From Gemmatimonadota bacterium (GTDB lineage Bacteria > Gemmatimonadota > Gemmatimonadetes > Longimicrobiales > Gaopeijiaceae), in contig JAJDYN010000011.1 of assembly GCA_022825135.1 (NCBI GenBank), positions 62,001-126,000 on the forward strand: a stretch of 64,000 nucleotides of DNA, read 5' to 3'. The first letter of the stretch is position 1. The number at the start of each line of letters is the position of its first letter. A model generated the notes under the pieces. The model was not told where the DNA came from, did no database searches, and saw only the letters and a list, made by a program, of their open reading frames with translations. Positions 49,851 to 57,908 of the stretch are shown one piece after another. Position numbers and translations under genes: made by a program.

Positions 49851-52316
49851 ATGCGTGGACTCGCGGCGTCCGGGCTCATTTCGGGACTTCTGCTGGCGGG
49901 CGGAAGCAGCTTCGTCGGCCAGGGTGCGGGCGGGCCGGATCGGGGACCTGCAGCGCGCGCAGACAAGCCCCATGCCGTCGTCGCGAGCCAGCGCTCCGGC
50001 ACTGTTTCCAACGAAGAGCTCACCGCGGTGGTGGTGCGCTACTGCCAGGTCTGCCACAACGATTTTCTCCAGACCGGGAATCTCTCCCTGATCGGCTTCG
50101 ACGTCGCCGCCGCATCCACCGCGCCGGAGACTGCGGAGAAGATGATCCAGAAGCTGCGGGCCGAGATGATGCCGCCCCCGGGGATCCCTCGTCCGGGGGG
50201 CGACACCCTCCGGATGCTGGTCGAGACGCTCGAGGCCAACATGGACCGGGCCGCCGCCGAAGCCCCCAACCCGGGCGGCCGCACCTTCCAGAGGCTGAAT
50301 CGCGCCGAATACCAGAGTTCCATCCGCGACCTTCTGGAGATCGAAATCGATGCTGCGAACTTCCTCCCGCTCGACACCAAGAGCGCCAATTTCGACAACA
50401 TCGCCGACGTGCAGGCGCTCTCGCCGACGCTTCTGAGCGCCTATCTCAAGGCGGCCAGCGAAATCTCGCGCCTCGCGGTCGGCAACCCGCTCGCCGGGAA
50501 CCAGGAGACCACCTACCGCATCCCCCGGCTGGCTTCCCAGCGGGAGCGGGTGCCGGGCGCGCCCTATGGCTCGCGCGGCGGAACCTCGGTGGTGCACAAC
50601 TTCCCCGCCGACGGGACCTACGAGTTCAGCGTCTCCTTCCACTACTCGCCGGAAGGCTACCTCTTCGGCCGAAACGAGCCGGGCGAGCAGGTCGACATCT
50701 CAATCGACGGCGAGCAGGTCGCGCTGCTTCCCGTCGACCGCTTCATGGGCGAGGTCGATCCCGGCGGCAAGGGCCTGATCCTCGAAACCGGCCCCATCCA
50801 GGTGCGCGCGGGCCCGCACCGCGTCTCCGCGGTCTTCATTCCGACCGAGCGCGGTCCCGTGGACGACCTCTTCTCGGCGCACGGCCACAGCATCGCCGAC
50901 ACCCAGATCGGCATCGGCTACGGGCTCACCATGCCGCCGCACATCCGCGACCTGGTAATCAAGGGACCGGCCAGGGTGACCGGCGTTTCCGACACCCCGA
51001 GCCGCCGCAGGATATTCTCCTGCCGTCCCACGGGCCCGGAAGAGGTCCGGCCCTGTGCCCGCACCATCATCGAGCGGATCGCGACCGACGCCTATCGCAG
51101 GCCGGTGGACGACGCCGACCTTGCCGGCCTGATGGCCTTCTACGACCAGGGCGAGCAGGAGACCGGCTTCGAAGGCGGCATCCGCTATGCCCTGGAGGCG
51201 ATCCTCGCCAGCCCGCACTTCATCTTCCGCTTCGAAGAGTGGCCGGAGGGAGTGGAGCCGGGCGAGACCTATCGCATCAGCGACGTCGACCTGGCGTCCC
51301 GCCTCTCCTTCTTCCTCTGGGGGTCACCTCCGGACGAGGAGCTGGCGAGCGTGGCGCGCGCCAACCGGCTTTCGGGACGGACGTTGCGCGAACAGACGCT
51401 GCGCATGCTGGCCGACCCGCGCTCGAGCGCGCTCAGCAGCCGTTTCGCGGCGCAGTGGCTGCGCCTGTCGGACCTGGAGAAGCTGAACCCGGACATGGTG
51501 CTCTTCCCGGACTACGACCAGCAGCTCGGCGATGCGCTCATCCGCGAGACCGAACTGTTCTTCGACCATCTCTTCCAGGAAGACCGGCCCGTTACCGAGT
51601 TCATCACCGCGGACTACACCTTCGTGAACGAGCGCCTGGCCAACCACTACGGGATTCCCGGGGTGGTCGGCGAGGAATTCCGCAAGGTACAGTACCCGAC
51701 GGAAAGGCGGCGCGGCGTCTTCGGCCACGGCAGCGTCCTCGCCCAGAGTTCGCTCGCCAACCGCACCTCCCCGGTCCTGCGCGGGAAGTGGGTGATGGAG
51801 GTCATCCTGGGCACGCCGCCGCCGCCGCCGCCGCCGGGCATCCCCGACCTCGACGAGACCGAGGGTACGGAGGGCACGCGCATGCTCACGACGCGCGAGC
51901 GCATGGAGATCCACCGCGCCAACGTCGTCTGCAACGCCTGCCACCAGTTCATGGATCCGATCGGGCTGGCGCTCGACAACTTCGACGTCACGGGCCGCTG
52001 GCGCATTCGCGAGAACGGAATCGCGCTCGACACCCGGGGTCAGCTCTACGACGGCACCCCGCTCACCAGCCCCACCGACCTGCACGAGGCGATGCTGCGG
52101 CTGCGAACCCCGGTGTTGCGCAACTTCACGGCGAACCTGATGGCCTACGCCCTCGGACGCCGCGTGGAATACTACGACATGCCCGCCGTGCGACGGATCG
52201 TGCGGCGAGCCGAAGAAAACGACTATCGTCCTTCCGAGTTCGTCCTCGGCATCGTCGAGAGCGACGCCTTCCGCATGCGCAGGGCGGCGGAGCTGGCCAC
52301 GGAAGCACAACGCTGA
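49851..52316 (+). CDS. DUF1592-type protein with two CxxCH haem motifs
   Basis: The 821-residue exported protein starts at the ATG at 49851 and is an example of the large DUF1587-1595-1592-1588-1585 architecture. Cys65-Gln-Val-Cys68-His is in an N-terminal cytochrome-like part (CQVCHNDFLQTG), RTFQRLNRAEYQSSIRDLL is DUF1587, and the poly-proline stretch at about 655 (ILGTPPPPPPPGIPDL) is a hallmark of DUF1588. A second site, Cys694-Asn-Ala-Cys697-His (CHQFMDPIGLALDNFD), is in the last part. So two c-type haems are likely, with export to the periplasm. The family is uncharacterised; it travels with DUF1552 proteins, as here 55 bp downstream. An electron-transfer or oxidoreductase role is inferred. 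Confidence 0.88.
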   Translation: MRGLAASGLISGLLLAGGSSFVGQGAGGPDRGPAARADKPHAVVASQRSGTVSNEELTAVVVRYCQVCHNDFLQTGNLSLIGFDVAAASTAPETAEKMIQKLRAEMMPPPGIPRPGGDTLRMLVETLEANMDRAAAEAPNPGGRTFQRLNRAEYQSSIRDLLEIEIDAANFLPLDTKSANFDNIADVQALSPTLLSAYLKAASEISRLAVGNPLAGNQETTYRIPRLASQRERVPGAPYGSRGGTSVVHNFPADGTYEFSVSFHYSPEGYLFGRNEPGEQVDISIDGEQVALLPVDRFMGEVDPGGKGLILETGPIQVRAGPHRVSAVFIPTERGPVDDLFSAHGHSIADTQIGIGYGLTMPPHIRDLVIKGPARVTGVSDTPSRRRIFSCRPTGPEEVRPCARTIIERIATDAYRRPVDDADLAGLMAFYDQGEQETGFEGGIRYALEAILASPHFIFRFEEWPEGVEPGETYRISDVDLASRLSFFLWGSPPDEELASVARANRLSGRTLREQTLRMLADPRSSALSSRFAAQWLRLSDLEKLNPDMVLFPDYDQQLGDALIRETELFFDHLFQEDRPVTEFITADYTFVNERLANHYGIPGVVGEEFRKVQYPTERRRGVFGHGSVLAQSSLANRTSPVLRGKWVMEVILGTPPPPPPPGIPDLDETEGTEGTRMLTTRERMEIHRANVVCNACHQFMDPIGLALDNFDVTGRWRIRENGIALDTRGQLYDGTPLTSPTDLHEAMLRLRTPVLRNFTANLMAYALGRRVEYYDMPAVRRIVRRAEENDYRPSEFVLGIVESDAFRMRRAAELATEAQR

Positions 52317-52371
52317 AGGCGGACAACGAGACAACAGTACAGGGCTACCCCGTCACCGACAGGAGCACGAC

Positions 52372-53793
52372 ATGAAGTTCATCACCGGAACCCACATCCC
52401 GCGGCGGACGTTTCTCCGGGGCTCGGGGGTCGCGCTCGCGCTGCCCCTCCTGGACAGCATGATTCCCGCGCGCAGGCTCTGGGGCGATGTGGCCGCCGAA
52501 GTGCAGAAGCCGCGGCTCATCGCCATCGAGAACTCTCACGGAGCCGCGGGGAGCAACGAGTGGGGCGCCACCCAGAACCTGTGGGCTCCCGCGAAGCTGG
52601 GTCGCGGCTTCGATCTGAGCCCGAGCGCGCTCCAGCCGCTGGAGGACTTCCAGGATCGCCTGACCATCATCAGCAACACCGATGTGCGGCAGGCGGAGGC
52701 CTTCGCGCCCAAGGAGATCGGCGCCGACCACTTCCGCTCCAGCGCCACCTTCCTCACGCAGGCGCATCCGCGGCGGACCGAGGGCTCCGATGTCTACGTC
52801 GGCACCTCCATGGACCAGCTCTTCGCCCAGCGCTTCGGCCAGGAGACCGCGATTCCCTCCATGCAGCTCTGCATCGAGAACGTGGACCAGTCGGGCGGCT
52901 GCTCGTACGGGTACGCCTGCGCGTACACGGACTCCATCAGTTGGGCCTCTCCCACCGATCCGCTGCCCATGACCCGGGATCCGCGCGTGGCCTTCGATCA
53001 GCTCTTCGGAGCCGGAGGCACGCCCGAGGAACGCGCGCGGCGCCGCCGCACCCAGGCGAGCATCCTCGACTGGGTCACCGAGGAGGTCGCGCGGCTACGC
53101 GCCGCCCTCCCGCCCGAGGACCGGATCCGCATGGAACACTACCTGGAAGACGTGCGCGAACTGGAGCGGCGCATCGAGCGCACCGAGGCCCGCAACACCA
53201 GCGGTTTCGAGCGCGAACTGCCCGAGGCTCCGGTGGGCGTGCCGGACTCCTACACCGAGCACGTGCAGATGATGTTCGATCTGCAGGCGCTCGCCTTCCA
53301 GACCGACATGACCCGGGTCTTCTCGCTCAAGATGAGCCGCGACGTGTCCTCGCGCGTGTTCCCGGAGAGCGGCTGCGAGGGCGGCTTCCATCCGCAGTCG
53401 CACGCATCCGGCAACGAGGGCGTGCTGGGCTTCTACCAGATCAACAAGTACCACGTCGGCCTGCTCCCCTATCTGCTCGAGAAGCTCGACAACACGGCAG
53501 AAGTGGACGGCACGCTGCTCGACAACACGATGGTCGTGTACGGCTCGCCCATGGGCGACGGAAACCTGCACAACCACCGCCGCGTGCCCTTCGTCGTGGT
53601 GGGCGGACAGGCCATGGGACTCGAGGGCGGACTGCACGTCAAGGCTCCCGACGGCACGCCGCTGGCCAACGCCATGCTCACGCTGCTCCACAGGCTGGGC
53701 CTGGACGACCTGGACAGCTTCGGCGACAGCACGGGCGAGATGCTGATGAGGCTTCCCGCCTCCTACGCCGACGACGCCAGCTCGAGCCGTTAG
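52372..53793 (+). CDS. DUF1552 protein with a possible Tat signal
   Basis: The 473-residue protein begins with a twin-arginine-like leader (PRRTFLRGSGVALALPLLDSM). Its body matches DUF1552: AAGSNEWGATQNLWAP, LEDFQDRLTIISNTDV, GADHFRSSATFLT, VYVGTSMDQLFAQR and ESGCEGGFHPQSHASGN. A sulfatase/alkaline-phosphatase-like arrangement is suspected for this family, but no reaction is known. An AGGAG site precedes the ATG. It forms a unit with the DUF1592 dihaem gene and the ankyrin gene, all on the plus strand with short gaps. Confidence 0.87.
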   Translation: MKFITGTHIPRRTFLRGSGVALALPLLDSMIPARRLWGDVAAEVQKPRLIAIENSHGAAGSNEWGATQNLWAPAKLGRGFDLSPSALQPLEDFQDRLTIISNTDVRQAEAFAPKEIGADHFRSSATFLTQAHPRRTEGSDVYVGTSMDQLFAQRFGQETAIPSMQLCIENVDQSGGCSYGYACAYTDSISWASPTDPLPMTRDPRVAFDQLFGAGGTPEERARRRRTQASILDWVTEEVARLRAALPPEDRIRMEHYLEDVRELERRIERTEARNTSGFERELPEAPVGVPDSYTEHVQMMFDLQALAFQTDMTRVFSLKMSRDVSSRVFPESGCEGGFHPQSHASGNEGVLGFYQINKYHVGLLPYLLEKLDNTAEVDGTLLDNTMVVYGSPMGDGNLHNHRRVPFVVVGGQAMGLEGGLHVKAPDGTPLANAMLTLLHRLGLDDLDSFGDSTGEMLMRLPASYADDASSSR

Positions 53794-53875
53794 CCGGGAG
53801 GATGTGTTCGAGCGGGAATCGTCGCAGCCTGCCGGCGGTCAAGGAACCGAGAGTGCGCGCACTGAAGGAGGGCTG

Positions 53876-55651
53876 ATGAAGGCCGCATGGAAGATCAACC
53901 TGGTGTGTCTGACGCTGCTGATCTCGGCAGCTGTTCCCCCGGACTCGCCGGTGGCCGACGCCGCCATGCACGGCGATGCCGACGAGGTGCGGGAGCTTCT
54001 GCGCGCGGGGGCGGACGTGAACGCGGCCCAGGGCGACGGCATGACCGCGCTGCACTGGGCAGCCGAGAACGGCCAGCAGGAGTTGGCCGATGTGCTCGTA
54101 TTCGCGGGAGCGAACCTGGAGGCGGCCACCCGGCTGGGCGGGTTTACCCCGCTCATGGTGGCCAGCCGCGCCGGCCATGCCGGCATCGTGCGCCTGCTGG
54201 CGGACGCGGGCGCCAACCTCGAGGCGACTACCGAGACCGGGGAGACCGCGCTCCACTACGCCGCCTGGTCGGGCAACCCGGAGATCGCAGTGGCCCTGGT
54301 GGAGAAGGGCGCCGACGTGAACGCGCAGGAGTCCGCCAACGGACAGACGCCGCTCATGTTTGCCGCCGCCTACGGCCGCACCGACGTGGTGCGCACGCTG
54401 CTCGGGGCGGGCGCGGACCCCTCCATCCAGACCAACGTCATCGACTACCCGGCCATGGCGCGGGAGGACAGGGTGCTGATCGCGGAACGCGACAAGCGCC
54501 TGACGGCGCTCTTCGGCGAGGACATCGTCTCCGACACGCCCGTCGACGGAACTCGCCAGGACGATGACGAGGAAGAGGAAGACGAAGCCGACGAGGAGGA
54601 GGAGCGGCCTGCCGGCCGGGCCACCACCCGCGGCCAGACCCGGGCGCGGCTTTCCTACGACCAGCTGGTGGGCAGGCAGGGCGGCAACACCGCGCTGCAC
54701 TATGCCGCCCGAGAGGGCCACCACGACGTCGTCAAGACGCTCCTGCAAGGCGGCGCCGACATCGACCGGGTCACCGGTGGCGACCTGAGTTCGGCCCTGC
54801 TCATGACGATCCTGAACGGGCACTTCGACCTGGCCATGTGGCTGCTCGACCAGGGCGCCGACCCCAACCTGCAGAGCGATCCGGGCGCCACGCCCCTCTA
54901 CGCCGCGGTCCATCTGCAGTGGGTTCCCAAGTCGTTCTACCCGCAGCCCACCGCGATCAAGCAGGAGAACACGACCTACCTCGAACTCATGAGGGCGCTG
55001 CTCGACGCAGGCGCCGACCCCAACGTGCGCCTGAAGCGCCACCTCTGGTACACCTCCTTCAACCACAACGTCCTGGGCGTCGACACCTGGGGCGCAACGC
55101 CCTTCTGGCGCGCCGCCTACGGCACCGACGTGGACGCGATGCGCCTGCTGGTGGCCTACGGCGCCGACTACACCACCCCGACCTTCCGCCCGCCGGGGCG
55201 TCCCGCGACCGGAAACGGCCGTGACGACGGCGAGAGGAAGCCGGATCCCTCGGGGCTCCCCGTGGTTCCGATCGGCGGCCCGGGCGTGCAGCCCATCCAC
55301 GCCGCCTCCGGCGTCGGTTACGGCCTTGGACTGGCGGGTAACGCCCATCGCCACGCCCCCAACGGCTGGCTCCCGTCGGTGCGCTACCTGGTCGAGGAAC
55401 TGGGGGCCGACGTGAACGCGCGCGATTACAACGGCTTCTCGCCGCTCCACAACGCGGCGGCCCGCGGAGACCGCGAACTCATCGAGTACCTGGTCGGCCG
55501 CGGCGCGGACGTCACCGTGCTCACGCGCAAGGGCGAGACCACCGCCGACATGGCGAACGGTCCGGTGCAGCGCGTCACCGTTTTCCCGGAGATCGTCGCG
55601 CTGCTGGAGAGGCTCGGCTCGGAGAACAACGACAACTGCGTGTCCTGCTGA
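53876..55651 (+). CDS. Exported ankyrin-repeat protein
   Basis: The 591-residue protein has a short signal peptide and at least eight ankyrin repeats of the standard form (DGMTALHWAAENGQQELADVLVFAGANLEA, TGETALHYAAWSGNPEIAVALVEKGADVNA, GFSPLHNAAARGDRELIEYLVGRGADVT). A 40-residue acidic insert (DDDEEEEDEADEEEE) interrupts them near residue 235. GGAGGG lies before the ATG at 53876. Ankyrin repeats bind other proteins; a signal peptide in a bacterium suggests an envelope or secreted partner. It follows the DUF1592/DUF1552 pair by 82 bp and precedes an S9 peptidase. Confidence 0.88.
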   Translation: MKAAWKINLVCLTLLISAAVPPDSPVADAAMHGDADEVRELLRAGADVNAAQGDGMTALHWAAENGQQELADVLVFAGANLEAATRLGGFTPLMVASRAGHAGIVRLLADAGANLEATTETGETALHYAAWSGNPEIAVALVEKGADVNAQESANGQTPLMFAAAYGRTDVVRTLLGAGADPSIQTNVIDYPAMAREDRVLIAERDKRLTALFGEDIVSDTPVDGTRQDDDEEEEDEADEEEERPAGRATTRGQTRARLSYDQLVGRQGGNTALHYAAREGHHDVVKTLLQGGADIDRVTGGDLSSALLMTILNGHFDLAMWLLDQGADPNLQSDPGATPLYAAVHLQWVPKSFYPQPTAIKQENTTYLELMRALLDAGADPNVRLKRHLWYTSFNHNVLGVDTWGATPFWRAAYGTDVDAMRLLVAYGADYTTPTFRPPGRPATGNGRDDGERKPDPSGLPVVPIGGPGVQPIHAASGVGYGLGLAGNAHRHAPNGWLPSVRYLVEELGADVNARDYNGFSPLHNAAARGDRELIEYLVGRGADVTVLTRKGETTADMANGPVQRVTVFPEIVALLERLGSENNDNCVSC

Positions 55652-55679
55652 CGGATCGGAGGTTCTTCCAGGAGGACGG

Positions 55680-57719
55680 TTGTTCAGAAAAAGCATGAAG
55701 ATCTTCGCCGGCGCCGCGGTCGTACTGGTCGCGGCGCTGGTCGTTTTCAACGGTCCGACGCGCGCGACTTCGCCGCAGGTGCGCACCGGCCTCCCGATCG
55801 AGGCGCTGGCCGAGACGGTGTGGATCGAGGAGTTCGACATCTCGCCCGATGGCGGCCTTCTCGTCTACAAATCCGCCGGCAGCGGCTCCTACGACCTCTG
55901 GACGGTGCCGACGGCGGGCGGCGAGCCCACCCGCATCACGGGGATGGCGGGCCGCGAGATGGCGCCGCGCTTCAGCCCCGACGGGCGCTGGATCGCCTTC
56001 GAGGCCGACTTCGGCGGGACCGACGTGCGCGACATCTACCTGGTGGCGTCAAGCGGCGGAGAGCCCAGGCGGCTCACCGATCACCCGCTGAACGACTCAG
56101 GCATCTCGTGGGCGTCCGACAGCCGCCGCATCTACTTCAACACCGGCATGTACTGGGACAACTCGGTGGCGGCGGTGGACATCGAGACCGGCGAGATCGA
56201 GCGGGTGGGGCCCGGAGGGAGCGGTCAGCTGTCCGCCGACGGCGCCATGTTCGCCTTCACCCGCAACACCCGTCCGCAGGACGACGCCCAGAGCAACCAG
56301 GACATCTGGGTGATGCCTGCAGCGGGCGGGGATGCGCGCGCCCTCACCCCCAACACCTTCGACTGGCGCGACACCGAGCCGCGCTGGTCGCCGGACGGCA
56401 CCCGCCTGGCCTTCGTCTCCGACCGGGGCGGCTTCAACAACCTGGGCGTGCTGGACGTGGCCACCGGCGAAGCCACCATGCTGCTCACCGAGGATGTCGA
56501 GCACAGCGAGCCGCGCTGGTCCCCGGACGGCCGCTGGATCTCCTTCACGCGCAACCTGGACTACGACTACCACATCTTCCGCATCCCCGCCGAGGGCGGC
56601 GAACCGGAGCAGCTCACCCACGCCACCGGGGTCAACGGCGGGTCGCGGGCGACCGGTCAGACCCGCGGCGGACACCTCTGGCACCCGGACGGCGAGCACA
56701 TCGTCTACACCCATTCGGGGCCTTCGCGGACGGGCGACCTCTGGATCCTCCCGGTCGACGGGGGCGAGCCGCGCCGGATCACGGACCACCAGCACCCCGC
56801 CCTTGCCGACCCCGACCTGTTCGTCGAGCCGGAGTTCATCGAGTACACCAGCTTCGACGGTCTCGAGGTTGCCGGACTGGTCTACAAACCGAAGGGCGCC
56901 AGCGCCGGCGACCGCCTGCCGGGACTCTTCTTCTTTCGCGCCAACTCCAACGGGCAGCACCCGAAGCAGTGGCATCCGTACGTCCAGTACTTCGTCAGCC
57001 GCGGCTACCTGGTCTTCGCGCCCAACTTCCGCGGCAGCACCGGACGGGGGAAGGCATACCGGCAGGCGGTGCACACCCACGGCGGCGACCACGACCTGCG
57101 CGACGCCTTCATCGGCATGGATCTGCTCGCCGGAGAGGGCTGGGTCGATCCCGGGCGCGTCGGCGCCTTCGGGGGCTCGACCGGCGGCTTCTACACCACC
57201 ACCGCGGTCACCAAGGATCCCGGCCGCTTCCGCGCGGGCATCGTCTGGTACGGCTCGACCGACCTGGTCACCCTGTCGACCTACGGCGGCATGGAGGGGT
57301 GGAACCGCTTCCTGATCGGCCGCACCCCCATGGAGAACCCGCGCAACTACTACGAGCGCTCCATCATCTACCACGCCGACGAAATCGATGTCCCGCTCCT
57401 GTTCCTGTACGCCCAGGGAGACGGCGCGGCGCGCTTCCAGCAGATCGAGCAGTACGGCATCCAGGCCGAGATCCACGGCAACTGGTACGACTGGGTCGTG
57501 TACGGCGCGGAGCCGCACGGCTGGTATCACTGGGGCCCTTCGAGCGTCAGGCAGTCGCTCGAGATCATGAGCGCGATGTTCGACACCTTCATCCTCGGTG
57601 ACGAACACGACGTTCACGCGATGGCGGAGGGACAGCGCCAGGGCATCCGCATCCAGCGCAATCCGACGATTGAGCTCTGGAACTCGCTGGTCAACGGTCG
57701 TCCCCCGGAAGAGGACTGA
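55680..57719 (+). CDS. Secreted S9 peptidase with TolB-like propeller
   Basis: The 679-residue protein has an N-terminal hydrophobic anchor or signal (IFAGAAVVLVAALVVF), a propeller with SPDG repeats, and an alpha/beta hydrolase with Ser500 (GAFGGSTGGFYTTT), Asp581 (YAQGDGAARF) and His613 (GAEPHGWYHW). It belongs with the acylaminoacyl-peptidase/DPP group and should act on peptides in the periplasm. The start is a TTG at 55680, with GGAGG four bases upstream; the next ATG is at 55695. It stands 28 bp after the ankyrin gene, suggesting one transcript. Confidence 0.9.
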   Translation: MFRKSMKIFAGAAVVLVAALVVFNGPTRATSPQVRTGLPIEALAETVWIEEFDISPDGGLLVYKSAGSGSYDLWTVPTAGGEPTRITGMAGREMAPRFSPDGRWIAFEADFGGTDVRDIYLVASSGGEPRRLTDHPLNDSGISWASDSRRIYFNTGMYWDNSVAAVDIETGEIERVGPGGSGQLSADGAMFAFTRNTRPQDDAQSNQDIWVMPAAGGDARALTPNTFDWRDTEPRWSPDGTRLAFVSDRGGFNNLGVLDVATGEATMLLTEDVEHSEPRWSPDGRWISFTRNLDYDYHIFRIPAEGGEPEQLTHATGVNGGSRATGQTRGGHLWHPDGEHIVYTHSGPSRTGDLWILPVDGGEPRRITDHQHPALADPDLFVEPEFIEYTSFDGLEVAGLVYKPKGASAGDRLPGLFFFRANSNGQHPKQWHPYVQYFVSRGYLVFAPNFRGSTGRGKAYRQAVHTHGGDHDLRDAFIGMDLLAGEGWVDPGRVGAFGGSTGGFYTTTAVTKDPGRFRAGIVWYGSTDLVTLSTYGGMEGWNRFLIGRTPMENPRNYYERSIIYHADEIDVPLLFLYAQGDGAARFQQIEQYGIQAEIHGNWYDWVVYGAEPHGWYHWGPSSVRQSLEIMSAMFDTFILGDEHDVHAMAEGQRQGIRIQRNPTIELWNSLVNGRPPEED

Positions 57720-57908
57720 GGTTCAGCGGGCGGCATACCGTGAATCCATCCAGCCGCCAACCCTCGTACATGACCCATGCAGAGTTATTTGCTTGATCCC
57801 ACGGTGCCCCGGACCTATTGTGGGCGTTGTTCCGCAAACCGGGTGAACCAAAGTTCTTCCGGGCTGAAAGACAGTTCTTTTCCTTCTGATCGCAGCAGAG
57901 GAGGCCAG

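Noticed and set aside
51815..51840. CCG repeat suggestive of a microsatellite
   Set aside because: It encodes the poly-proline stretch that is typical of DUF1588 proteins.
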